From NCBI RefSeq assembly GCF_022761035.1, contig NZ_JAKWJP010000006.1:339411-403410 (forward strand): a stretch of DNA of 64,000 nt, given 5' to 3'. This document shows, piece after piece, positions 33,986 to 42,517 of this stretch. Origin of the DNA: Microbacterium sp. SS28. GTDB taxonomy: Bacteria; Actinomycetota; Actinomycetes; Actinomycetales; Microbacteriaceae. The notes beneath the pieces were generated by a model. The model made no database searches, was not told where the DNA came from, and saw only the letters and a list, made by a program, of their open reading frames with translations. The position numbers and the translations under genes are program-made. Every line of letters starts with the position of its first letter. Within the stretch, counting starts at the first letter, position 1.

Positions 33986-34004
33986 CGCCGCGCCCTTCGC
34001 GGCG
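33986..34004 (+). terminator. Candidate terminator of the sdh operon
   Basis: CGCCGCG (33986-33992) pairs with CGCGGCG (33998-34004) around a 5-nt loop, 7 nt after the sdhB stop. No T-run follows, so termination strength is uncertain. Confidence 0.5.
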
Positions 34005-34085
34005 CTGCGTCACGCGCCGCCGGTTCCTCGCCCGGCCCGGGCGGGACGCCGGGCCGCGGCATCCCGTGCTCGCTAGTCTTTCAGC

Positions 34086-35327
34086 GTGACCGTCTCCCGT
34101 GACCGCTCCCCGGCGCCCGCGGCGCAGGACGCCGCCGACGCGGCGGCGGCCGAGGAGGAGGGGCTCCGGCGCAGCTGGGATCAAACGCAGGCAGTGCTGC
34201 GCGAGCGCTTCGAGCCGCGCATCGAGCAGGCGCGCGGGTTCACGCAGCGGACGATGCAGTGGTTCCCGATCCGGGTGTGGATGCATTTCCTGCACCACAA
34301 CGGGTTCCTGCTGGCGGCGGGCGTCAGCTACCAGGCGCTGTTCGCGAGCTTCGCGGCGATCTACGTCGGATTCGCGATCGCCGGGCTCTGGCTCGGCGCG
34401 AGCCCCGAGGCGATCGATGCGCTCATCGGCGTCATCAACACCTACATCCCGGGGCTCATCGGCGAGAGCGGCCTGTTCACCGAGGCGGAGGTCACCGAGA
34501 TCGCGACGAGCAGCGCGACGACCCTCGGCATCACGGGCATCATCGCCCTCGGCACGTTGATCTGGACCGCTATCGGCTTCGTGACCTTCGCCCGCCGCGG
34601 CGTGCGCGACATCTTCGGGCTTCCGCCCGACCTGCGCAGCTACTTCTTCCTCAAGGCGCGCGACCTGATCGGCGCCGTGCTCTTCGCCCTCGCCCTGATC
34701 CTCGGCTCGGCCCTCACGTCGTTCGGCACGTGGGCGATGAACGGGATCATCACGCTGCTGGGCCTCAGCCCCGCCTCGGGCTGGTCGGAGTTCACGCTGC
34801 GGATCGGCACGATCGTCATCTCGTTCGTCGTCTACACGGGCGCGCTCGCGGGACTCATCCGCTTCCTCACCGGCACGAGACTCGCCTGGCGACGGATCTG
34901 GCCGGGCGCGCTCCTCGGCGGCGGCGCGATCACCGTCCTCCAGCTCGGCACGGCGTGGCTGTTCCTCTACACGCCGTCCAACTCGCTGCTCGCCGCATTC
35001 GCGATCTTCGTCGGCCTGCTGCTGTGGTTCCGCATCATCGGCGTCATCATGCTCGTCGCGGCGGCGTGGGTCGCCGTTTCGGCGCACGACAACGACGTGC
35101 CCCTCATGCCCCTCTCGGACGCCGAGCGGCTCGTGAAGGAGCACGAGGCGCTCCTGCTCGCCGCGCAGGTGCGGCTGCGCACGGCCAAGACAGCGGCGGA
35201 GCAGGCGCCCTGGTATCGCAAGTGGACCGCCGACAAGGCAGTCCGGGATGCCGTCGACGAGCTGCAGCACGTCGAGTCGGTCGCTCCTCCCCCGCTGCCC
35301 AAGCTGCGCGGCACGATCCTGGAGTGA
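34086..35327 (+). CDS. YihY/virulence factor BrkB family membrane protein
   Basis: 413-residue inner-membrane protein with about six hydrophobic segments in the central 60-330 region. The segment HHNGFLLAAGVSYQALFASF and later GALLGGGAITVLQLGTAWL match the UPF0761/YihY core. Both termini are charged and cytosolic. The family was once named as an RNase BN; that was an error and the role is unsettled. TAGTCT (34074-34079) lies 6 nt before GTG 34086, so the transcript is probably leaderless. Confidence 0.9.
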   Translation: MTVSRDRSPAPAAQDAADAAAAEEEGLRRSWDQTQAVLRERFEPRIEQARGFTQRTMQWFPIRVWMHFLHHNGFLLAAGVSYQALFASFAAIYVGFAIAGLWLGASPEAIDALIGVINTYIPGLIGESGLFTEAEVTEIATSSATTLGITGIIALGTLIWTAIGFVTFARRGVRDIFGLPPDLRSYFFLKARDLIGAVLFALALILGSALTSFGTWAMNGIITLLGLSPASGWSEFTLRIGTIVISFVVYTGALAGLIRFLTGTRLAWRRIWPGALLGGGAITVLQLGTAWLFLYTPSNSLLAAFAIFVGLLLWFRIIGVIMLVAAAWVAVSAHDNDVPLMPLSDAERLVKEHEALLLAAQVRLRTAKTAAEQAPWYRKWTADKAVRDAVDELQHVESVAPPPLPKLRGTILE

Positions 35328-35366
35328 CGCCTCTCGGCGTCGGAGGCCGAGGCTAGGCTGGCCGAC

Positions 35367-36218
35367 GTGCCACGCCGCCTCCGCATCGCCTCCGTCAACG
35401 TCAACGGCATCCGCGCCGCCGCCCGCAAGGGCATGCTCCCCTGGCTCGAGCAGGCGGACGTCGACATCCTCGCCCTCCAAGAGGTGCGGGCGACGCTCGA
35501 CGAACTGAGCGCCTCGCTGCCCGGGTGGGAGCTCGTCAACGACGAGGCGCTCGCGAAGGGGCGCGCCGGCGTCGCGGTGCTGTCGCGCTCGGGCTCGGTC
35601 GATGTGCGACGGGTGCTCGGCGACGCCGAGACGCTCGACTCGGCGGGCCGCTGGATCGAAGCGGACTTCGACGTCGACGGCGAGACCGTCACGATCGTGA
35701 GCGCGTACGTCCCGACGGGCGAGGCGGGCACCGAGCGCCAGGAAGCCAAGTGGGCATTCCTGGACGCCATGGAGAAGCGGATGCCGCTCCTGCGCGCGGA
35801 GCGGCCGCTGAGCCTCATCATGGGCGACCTCAACGTCGGGCACCGCGAGTTCGACATCCGCAACTGGAAGGGCAATGTGAAGAAGGCGGGCTTCCTGCCC
35901 AGGGAGCGCGCCTACTTCGACCGGTTCCTCGGCGCAGACGGAACCGACGTGACGGGCGTCGACGGCTCGGTCGGGCCGGGCCTCGGTTGGGTCGACATCG
36001 GCCGACGGCACGCGGGCGAGGTCGACGGGCCCTACACATGGTGGTCGAACCGCGGGAAGGCCTTCGACAACGACACCGGGTGGCGCATCGACTACCACCT
36101 CGCGACGCCCGACCTCGCGGCGCGCGCGACCGACTACCGGGTCGTGCGGGCTCCCTCGTGGGACACGCGGTGGAGCGACCACGCGCCGGTCGTCGCGGAC
36201 TACGGCGTCGGGGCCTGA
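35367..36218 (+). CDS. xth: Exodeoxyribonuclease III
   Basis: 283-residue AP endonuclease/3'-exonuclease of the EEP family, acting in base excision repair. Visible motifs are ASVNVNGIRAAARKG, LALQEVRA (metal-binding Glu), MGDLNVGH (catalytic Asp-Asn) and SDHAPV at the C terminus (catalytic His). Length is normal. TAGGCT (35354-35359) stands 7 nt before GTG 35367. It lies 39 nt after the YihY gene. Confidence 0.94.
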   Translation: MPRRLRIASVNVNGIRAAARKGMLPWLEQADVDILALQEVRATLDELSASLPGWELVNDEALAKGRAGVAVLSRSGSVDVRRVLGDAETLDSAGRWIEADFDVDGETVTIVSAYVPTGEAGTERQEAKWAFLDAMEKRMPLLRAERPLSLIMGDLNVGHREFDIRNWKGNVKKAGFLPRERAYFDRFLGADGTDVTGVDGSVGPGLGWVDIGRRHAGEVDGPYTWWSNRGKAFDNDTGWRIDYHLATPDLAARATDYRVVRAPSWDTRWSDHAPVVADYGVGA

Positions 36219-36316
36219 CAGCTCCACGGCACGCTCTCGCCGCCCGGGCGTGCCCCGCCGTGCCCGCGCTGCGCCACAGCGGCGGGTGAGGCATCCATCT
36301 TGAATAGGATTGCCGG

Positions 36317-37321
36317 GTGACGAAACCGCGCCTCTATTCCGGCATGCAGCCCTCGGCCGACTCCCTCCAGATCGGCAACTACATCGGGGCGCTCATGCAG
36401 TGGCGCGACCTTCAGCAGTCGTACGACGCGTTCTTCTCCGTCGTCGACCTGCACGCGCTCACGCAGCCGAACGACCCCGCCGAGCTCCGCGCCAAGACCC
36501 GTCGAACGGCGGCGCAGTACATCGCGGCGGGCATCGAGCCGTCGAAGTCGACGCTCTACGTGCAGTCGCACGTTCCCGCCCACACCGAGCTCGCGTGGAT
36601 CCTCTCGACGCTCACGGGCTTCGGCGAGGCCGGGCGCATGACGCAGTTCAAGGACAAGTCGTCGCGGTACGGCGCGGATGCGACATCCGTCGGTCTGTTC
36701 ACGTATCCCGTGCTGATGGCGGCCGACATCCTGCTCTACCAGACCGACATCGTGCCGGTCGGCGACGACCAGAAGCAGCACGTCGAGCTCACGCGCGACC
36801 TCGCGGAGCGGTTCAACAGCCGGTACGGCGAGACCTTCACGGTGCCGATGCCCGTCATCCAGAAGGAGACGGCCCGCATCTACGACCTGCAGAACCCGAC
36901 GTCGAAGATGTCGAAGTCGTCCGAGTCGGATGCCGGCACCCTCTGGCTGCTCGACGACCCGGCCGTGTCGGCGAAGAAGGTCATGCGCGCGGTCACGGAC
37001 TCCGAGGGATCGGTGCGCTACGACCGCGAGGGCAAGCCCGGCGTCTCGAACCTGCTCGTCATCTACGCGGCGCTCAGCGGCCGGCAGATCGGCGCGATCG
37101 AGGACGAGTTCGCGGGCCGCGGCTACGGCGACTTCAAGAAGGGCCTCGCCGAGGTCGTCGTGAACGAGTTCGGCCCGGTGCGCGCTCGCGCGCTCGAGCT
37201 GCTCGACGACCCCGCCGAGCTCGACCGTGTGCTCGCCGCCAACGCGGCCAAGGCCGAAGAGGTCGCGCGCGGCACGCTCGCCGACGTGTACGACAAGATC
37301 GGGCTGCTCCGGCGCGTGTGA
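36317..37321 (+). CDS. trpS: Tryptophan--tRNA ligase
   Basis: 334-residue class I aminoacyl-tRNA synthetase charging tRNA-Trp. The N-terminal SGMQPSADSLQIGNYIGAL holds the HIGH-like motif (GNYIG), and SKMSKS near residue 200 is the second ATP motif. DQKQHVELTRDLAERFN is the usual dimer-interface stretch. TAGGAT (36305-36310) lies 6 nt before GTG 36317, so it is probably leaderless. The stop overlaps the next ATG by one base (TGATG). Confidence 0.97.
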   Translation: MTKPRLYSGMQPSADSLQIGNYIGALMQWRDLQQSYDAFFSVVDLHALTQPNDPAELRAKTRRTAAQYIAAGIEPSKSTLYVQSHVPAHTELAWILSTLTGFGEAGRMTQFKDKSSRYGADATSVGLFTYPVLMAADILLYQTDIVPVGDDQKQHVELTRDLAERFNSRYGETFTVPMPVIQKETARIYDLQNPTSKMSKSSESDAGTLWLLDDPAVSAKKVMRAVTDSEGSVRYDREGKPGVSNLLVIYAALSGRQIGAIEDEFAGRGYGDFKKGLAEVVVNEFGPVRARALELLDDPAELDRVLAANAAKAEEVARGTLADVYDKIGLLRRV

Positions 37322-37887
37322 TGGAGGTCGTCACCCTGCGCACGGCACGGCTCGAGCTGTCGCTGCCGCACGACGGCGACATCGACGCCGTGTTCGCGGC
37401 CTGCCAGGATCCCGACATCCGGCGGTACACGCCGGTCCCGTCGCCGTACGAGCGACGGCACGCGGAGGAGTTCGTCCACCGCGTCGCGAAGCACTGGACC
37501 GACGGCGTCGACCAGACATGGGCGATGCGCGACGGCGCAACGCTCGCCGGGATGATCGGGCTCTACCGCCACGCCGCCGGCGCCGCAGAGATCGGCTTCT
37601 GGGTCGCCCCGGGATCACGGGGGCGCGGGCTGGTGACCGAGGCTGCGGCATCCGTCATCGACTGGGGCTTCTCGGCCGAAGGGCTCGACCTCGACCGCAT
37701 CGAGTGGCGCGCGGTGGTCGGGAACATCGCGTCGGCGCGCGCCGCGCGGACGCTCGGGTTCCGCTACGAGGGCACGCTCCGCCAGGCGCTGCGCAACGGC
37801 GTGGGAGATCGCGACGACGGCTGGATCGCGGGCCTCCTCGCGACGGACGACCGCACGCCGCAGACCTGGGGCGTGCTGGGCGCGTGA
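37321..37887 (+). CDS. GNAT-family N-acetyltransferase
   Basis: 188-residue acetyltransferase of the RimJ/RimL-like group (Acetyltransf_3). It starts with LRTARLELSLPHDGDIDAVF; GFWVAPGSRGRGLVTEA is the acetyl-CoA pyrophosphate loop (RGRG), and NIASARAARTLGFRYEG closes the fold. Substrate unknown. ATG 37321 overlaps the trpS stop, so it is coupled to that gene; this suggests co-transcription rather than a shared pathway. Confidence 0.88.
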   Translation: MEVVTLRTARLELSLPHDGDIDAVFAACQDPDIRRYTPVPSPYERRHAEEFVHRVAKHWTDGVDQTWAMRDGATLAGMIGLYRHAAGAAEIGFWVAPGSRGRGLVTEAAASVIDWGFSAEGLDLDRIEWRAVVGNIASARAARTLGFRYEGTLRQALRNGVGDRDDGWIAGLLATDDRTPQTWGVLGA

Positions 37888-38031
37888 GGCGCGCGGGCGC
37901 CGTCCCGGCGCGATCCCGCGAGCCCGCCGCGTGCGAGTGACGAGAGTCGCGGCATCCCGAGCCTGATGCCGACGAGTCTCGACGCCTGAACCACCGGGCG
38001 CGGCGTCTGCGCCGCGTGCGAGGATGGGCGC

Positions 38032-38904
38032 ATGCCGGAGATGCCGGAGGTGCAGGGGCTCGTCGACTTCCTTCGCGAGCGCGTGACGGGGCTGGAGATC
38101 ACCCGCGTCTCGGTCGCGAACATCGCGGCGCTCAAGACGTACGACCCGCCCGTGCAGGCGCTGCAGGGTTCCGAGATCACGGGAGCGGCGCGGCACGGGA
38201 AGTTCCTCGACCTGAGCGCGACCACCGAGGCGGGGTCCGTGCACCTCGTGTTCCACCTCGCGAAGGCGGGCTGGCTGCGCTGGTACGACCAGCTTCCCGC
38301 GACGCTCATCAAGCCGGGCCGCACGCCCATCGCGCTGCGCGTCGCGCTGAGCGACGGATCGGGGTTCGACCTCACCGAGGCGGGCACCAAGAAGTCGCTC
38401 GCGGTCTACGTCGTGCGCGCGCCATCCGACGTGCCGGGCGTCGCGCGCCTGGGTCCCGACCCCCTCGACCCCGCGTTCGGCCGCGCCACGTTCGCCTCGC
38501 TGCTGGCGGGCAAGCGCACGCAGATCAAGGGTGTGCTGCGCGACCAGATGATCATCGCGGGCGTCGGCAACGCGTACTCCGACGAGATCCTCCACGCCGC
38601 AAAGATGTCGCCGTACGCCCTCGCGGCGAGTCTGGATGAGGCCGACGTCGACCGTCTCTACGCCGCGATGACCGAGACGCTCGCCGAGGCTGTGGCCGAG
38701 GCATCCGGCAAGCCGCCCGCCGAGTTGAAGGATGCCAAGCGGCGCGGCATGCGGGTGCACGGCCGGCGCGGCGAGACGTGCCCCGTGTGCGGTGACACAG
38801 TGCGCAGCGTCTTCTTCGCGGACAACTCGCTCGAGTACTGCCCGACGTGCCAGACGGGCGGCAAGATCCTCGCCGACCGGCGTCTGTCGCGCCTGCTCAA
38901 GTAG
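38032..38904 (+). CDS. Fpg/Nei-family DNA glycosylase
   Basis: 290-residue bifunctional DNA glycosylase/AP lyase that removes oxidised bases. The N terminus MPEMPEVQ provides the catalytic Pro2 and Glu3, fixing ATG 38032; the helix-two-turn-helix region is GVLRDQMIIAGVGNAYSDEIL, and the C-terminal zinc finger has CPVCG ... CPTC. The AARHGKF segment replaces the usual GRRGKY. Fpg versus Nei specificity cannot be decided. GAGGAT (38020-38025) lies 6 nt upstream as a possible leaderless -10 box. Confidence 0.92.
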   Translation: MPEMPEVQGLVDFLRERVTGLEITRVSVANIAALKTYDPPVQALQGSEITGAARHGKFLDLSATTEAGSVHLVFHLAKAGWLRWYDQLPATLIKPGRTPIALRVALSDGSGFDLTEAGTKKSLAVYVVRAPSDVPGVARLGPDPLDPAFGRATFASLLAGKRTQIKGVLRDQMIIAGVGNAYSDEILHAAKMSPYALAASLDEADVDRLYAAMTETLAEAVAEASGKPPAELKDAKRRGMRVHGRRGETCPVCGDTVRSVFFADNSLEYCPTCQTGGKILADRRLSRLLK

Positions 38905-38928
38905 GCCGACGGCTCGGTCGGACCGCGC

Positions 38929-38989
38929 ATTCCGGCGAGTCGCCGGAATCGGCAGGTGCGCGCCGCGCATTCTGGCGAGTCGCCGGAAT
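38929..38989. repeat. Tandem pair of 21-nt palindromes between convergent genes
   Basis: Copy 1 (38929-38949) is perfect: ATTCCGGCGA, a central G, then TCGCCGGAAT. Copy 2 (38969-38989) differs by one base in the left arm. They start exactly 40 bp apart and lie between the convergent ends of the DNA glycosylase gene and glpK. The same arrangement and phase, more degraded, occurs at 2451-2511. They could act as two-way terminators or be relics of a mobile palindrome. Confidence 0.82.
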
Positions 38990-39032
38990 CGGCGAGTGCA
39001 GACCGCGCGAGGACGCGAACGGGAGCGGCGTG

Positions 39033-40550
39033 TCAGGCCGTGACGTCGGCGTCGACCCAGTCGAGGGCGCGCGACACGGCCTTCTGCCACAGCCGGTAGC
39101 GGCGGGCCCGCTCGTCGTCGGGCATCGCGGGCTCGAAGCGAACGTCCTCCCGCCAGTGCTCGCGCAGTTCGTCGAAGCCCGACCACAGGCCCGTCGCGAG
39201 TCCGGCCGCGTAGGCGGCGCCGAGCGCCGTCGTCTCGACGACCTTCGGGCGGATGACCGGCACTCCCAGGATGTCGGCCTGGAACTGCATGAGCAGCGCG
39301 TCGCGCGTCATCCCGCCGTCGACCCTCAGCTCGGACACCACGCGGCCCGTGTCGCCGATCACCGCGTCGATGACGTCGCGCGTCTGGAACGCCGTCGACT
39401 CGAGGGCTGCGCGCGCGATGTGGGCGCGGTTGACGAAGCGCGTGAGACCCACGAGCGCGCCGCGCGCGTCGGGGCGCCAATATGGGGCGAAGAGCCCCGA
39501 GAACGCGGGGACGAAGTAGGCGCCGCCGTTGTCGTCGACGGTCGCCGCGAGCGTCTCGACGTCTTCTGACCGCTCGATGATGCCGAGGTTGTCGCGCAGC
39601 CACTGCACGAGCGATCCCGTCACGGCGATCGAGCCCTCGAGCGCGTAGCGGGCCGGATCGTCGGCGCACCGGTAGGCGACCGTCGTGATGAGTCCGTGCT
39701 GCGAGCGCACGATCTCGGTGCCGGTATTCACGAGCAGGAAGTTGCCCGTACCATAGGTGTTCTTCGACTCGCCCGCGTCGAACGCGGCCTGGCCGAACGC
39801 GGCAGCCTGCTGATCGCCGAGGATGCCTGCGATCGGGATACCGCGGGCGATCCCCGGCAGCTGCGCCACGCCGAGCACCTCGGACGACGAGCGGATCTCG
39901 GGCAGCATCGCGCGCGGGATGTCCCACACGGCGAGCAGCTCGTCCGACCAGTCGAGGGTCTGCAGGTCCATGAGCAGCGTCCGGCTCGCGTTCGTGACAT
40001 CCGTCACATGGATGCCGCCCCGCCCGCCGCCCGTGAGGTTCCAGACGACCCACGTGTCGGGCGTGCCGAAGAGCAGGTCGCCCGCCTCGGCCGCCGCGCG
40101 GGCCCCGGGCACGTGCTCGAGGATCCAGGCGATCTTGGAGGCGGAGAAGTAGGTCGCGAGGGGAAGCCCGGTCTGCTCCGCGAAGCGGTCGACGCCGGCC
40201 TCGGCCGAGAGGCGGTCGATGTGCTCCTGCGTGCGGGTGTCCTGCCACACGATCGCATTGGCGACGGGCCTGCCCGTGCGGCGGTCCCAGACGATCGCGG
40301 TCTCCCGCTGGTTCGTGACGCCGATGCCGACGACATCGCCCGCGCCGAGTCGCGCGCGCGACAGCGCCGACGCGACGACCCACTCGGTGTTGGTCCAGAT
40401 CTCGACGGGGTCGTGCTCGACCCACCCGGCGCGCGGGAGCACCTGCGAGTGCTCGCGCTGGGCCGTCGCGACGATCGCGCCGCGCGCGTCGAACACGATG
40501 GCCCTCGTCGAGGTCGTCCCCTGATCGATCGCCAGGACGTGGTCGGCCAC
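39033..40550 (-). CDS. glpK: Glycerol kinase
   Basis: 505-residue FGGY-family kinase that phosphorylates glycerol to glycerol-3-phosphate. N-terminal VLAIDQGTTSTRAIVFD (phosphate-1 loop), RREHS-like substrate stretch QREHSQ, and GGMTRDALLMQFQADIL (FGGY signature 2 region). GTG 40550 gives a normal length; the longer frame runs into the gap before it. It is 55 nt downstream of glpD, with which it forms a glycerol operon; no glycerol facilitator gene is in the window. Confidence 0.96.
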   Translation of the reverse strand: MADHVLAIDQGTTSTRAIVFDARGAIVATAQREHSQVLPRAGWVEHDPVEIWTNTEWVVASALSRARLGAGDVVGIGVTNQRETAIVWDRRTGRPVANAIVWQDTRTQEHIDRLSAEAGVDRFAEQTGLPLATYFSASKIAWILEHVPGARAAAEAGDLLFGTPDTWVVWNLTGGGRGGIHVTDVTNASRTLLMDLQTLDWSDELLAVWDIPRAMLPEIRSSSEVLGVAQLPGIARGIPIAGILGDQQAAAFGQAAFDAGESKNTYGTGNFLLVNTGTEIVRSQHGLITTVAYRCADDPARYALEGSIAVTGSLVQWLRDNLGIIERSEDVETLAATVDDNGGAYFVPAFSGLFAPYWRPDARGALVGLTRFVNRAHIARAALESTAFQTRDVIDAVIGDTGRVVSELRVDGGMTRDALLMQFQADILGVPVIRPKVVETTALGAAYAAGLATGLWSGFDELREHWREDVRFEPAMPDDERARRYRLWQKAVSRALDWVDADVTA

Positions 40551-40605
40551 GGCGCCTCCTCTTCGAGTTCGTCGGGATCCGCCCGGCAGGGGCGGTGCGG
40601 TCAGG

Positions 40606-42330
40606 CTATCGGTCTGCCGAGACGGCCGAGGATGCCGCGGGGCCCGCGGGGTCGGCCGCGTGGACGCGGGCGATCGCCCGCTCGACCTCGGCGAGGCGCC
40701 GGCGCGGACTCCACCCGAGGACGGGCGCGATGGCCTCGGCGATCTCGGCCGCCGACTCCTCGGTCGCCTCGCCGACGAAGGCGAGGCTCGTGCGCCGCAG
40801 CAGGATGTCGTCGAGGTGCACGACCGACTCCGTGCGGGCGAGATGCCGCAGCTCACCGGTCGAGTAGGACGGCACCGTCTCGAGGGGTCGATCGTCCTCG
40901 TCGTCGGCGATCGCCTCGATGACGTCGACGGCGACCGTGCCGTAGCGGTCGAGGAGCGTCTCGGCCCGATCGGGGCCGAATCCGCCCTCGTGGGTCGCGA
41001 TCCACTGGCGCCTCGTTGCTTCGGTCGTCGGGTAGCCGCGGCCGCCGCCGATCGGCGTGCGCTTCGTGGAGCGCAGCCGGGGGCGGGAGAGCACTGCGAG
41101 CACGCGGTCGGCGAGGTGCTCGGCGGACGCGCGGAACGTCGTCCACTTGCCGCCGACGAGGCTCAGGACCGTCGTCCCAGGGCTTCCCTCCAGGGGCGCC
41201 GTCTCCACGCGGTAGTCGCGCGAGACGAAGCCGGGAGCGACATCGCCGTGCCCGGGGAGAGGACGCACGCCCGCGAACCGGAACACGATCTGGGAGCGAT
41301 CGACCCGGATGTCGGGCAGCACGTTGCCGATGAGATCGATGAAGTAGTCGACCTCCTCGTCGGTGCACACGATGGGGTCGTCCATGTCGTGCTCGAGATC
41401 CGTCGTGCCCACGAGCACACGGCCCTTGATCGGATAGATCAGGACGATCCGGCCGTCACTGTGCTCGAAGAAGAGCTCGCGTCCGCCGGTCGCCGCGAGC
41501 AGCTCGGGGTTGTCGAGCACGACGTGCGAGCCCTTCGTGCCGCCCATGTAGGAGGTGGGGTCGCCGAGCGCCGCATTGGTGAGGTCGGTCCAGGGGCCCG
41601 TGGCGTTGACGACGACGGATGCCGCGAACGGCGTCTCCTCGCCCGTCTCGAGGTCGCGCAGCAGGATGCCGCCGCCGGCGACCCCGACGGCCGCCGTGTA
41701 GTTGGCGGCGCGCGCCTTCCCGCGGCCGGTGGCGATGCCGTCGCGGAGGACGTCGATCGCGAGCCGTTCGGGATCGTGCAGCGAGGCATCCCAGTACGTC
41801 GCCGTGTACTTGATGTCGGGATTGAGGTGCGGGAGCGCGGCGAGCGACTTCGCCCGACCGACGAAGGAGTGGCGGGGCACGCGCCCGCCACCGCGCGAGA
41901 AGGAGTCGTACAGCACGAGCCCGACCTTGATGAGCAGTGCGCCGCGCTCACGGTGCGCCTTGCCGCCGTGGCGCAGGAAGCGCAGGGGCGCGCTCAGGAC
42001 GCCCGAGAAGGTCGAGTAGATCGGGATCGTCGTCTGCAGCGGCCGCACGAAGTGGGGCGCGATCCGCAGGAGCGCGTTGCGCTCGGTGACGGCCTCGTGG
42101 ACGAGGCGGAACTCGCCGTTCTCGAGATAGCGGATGCCGCCGTGGATCATGTGCGAGGAAGCCGCCGATGCGCCGCTCACGAAGTCGGCGCGCTCGACCA
42201 GGGCGACGTCGACGCCCTGCAGCGCGAGGTCGCGGAAGGTCGCGAGACCGTTGATGCCGCCGCCGATGATGAGCACGTCGGCGCGCGGACGCGCCACGAG
42301 CTGCTCGAAGCCGGTTCCTGCCTCTGTCAT
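40606..42330 (-). CDS. glpD: Glycerol-3-phosphate dehydrogenase (FAD, aerobic)
   Basis: 574-residue membrane-associated flavoprotein that oxidises glycerol-3-phosphate to dihydroxyacetone phosphate and reduces quinone. The FAD motif is VLIIGGGINGLATFRDLALQ; SSHMIHGGIRYLENGEF is the GlpD signature, and a DAO_C-type domain fills the C-terminal 130 residues. ATG 42330 is preferred over an in-frame GTG 9 nt upstream, since GGGGGAG lies at proper distance before it. TAGCCT (42357-42352, minus strand) is a likely -10 box with a short leader. Confidence 0.95.
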   Translation of the reverse strand: MTEAGTGFEQLVARPRADVLIIGGGINGLATFRDLALQGVDVALVERADFVSGASAASSHMIHGGIRYLENGEFRLVHEAVTERNALLRIAPHFVRPLQTTIPIYSTFSGVLSAPLRFLRHGGKAHRERGALLIKVGLVLYDSFSRGGGRVPRHSFVGRAKSLAALPHLNPDIKYTATYWDASLHDPERLAIDVLRDGIATGRGKARAANYTAAVGVAGGGILLRDLETGEETPFAASVVVNATGPWTDLTNAALGDPTSYMGGTKGSHVVLDNPELLAATGGRELFFEHSDGRIVLIYPIKGRVLVGTTDLEHDMDDPIVCTDEEVDYFIDLIGNVLPDIRVDRSQIVFRFAGVRPLPGHGDVAPGFVSRDYRVETAPLEGSPGTTVLSLVGGKWTTFRASAEHLADRVLAVLSRPRLRSTKRTPIGGGRGYPTTEATRRQWIATHEGGFGPDRAETLLDRYGTVAVDVIEAIADDEDDRPLETVPSYSTGELRHLARTESVVHLDDILLRRTSLAFVGEATEESAAEIAEAIAPVLGWSPRRRLAEVERAIARVHAADPAGPAASSAVSADR

Positions 42331-42517
42331 GTGCCGCACTCCCCCTCTTCCAGGCTACTTCCGCCGCACGACACCGGCTCCGGCCGTGCGGTGATTCCCA
42401 TGATCCTTCCGGGGAGACCCCGGTCGCCGGCCGCGGACGCCGGCCACCACCCCCGCCCCGCGGGCACCGACGCTGACGCCGAGGCTCGCGAGGCGGGGGT
42501 CGTGGATCATCCGGCTG

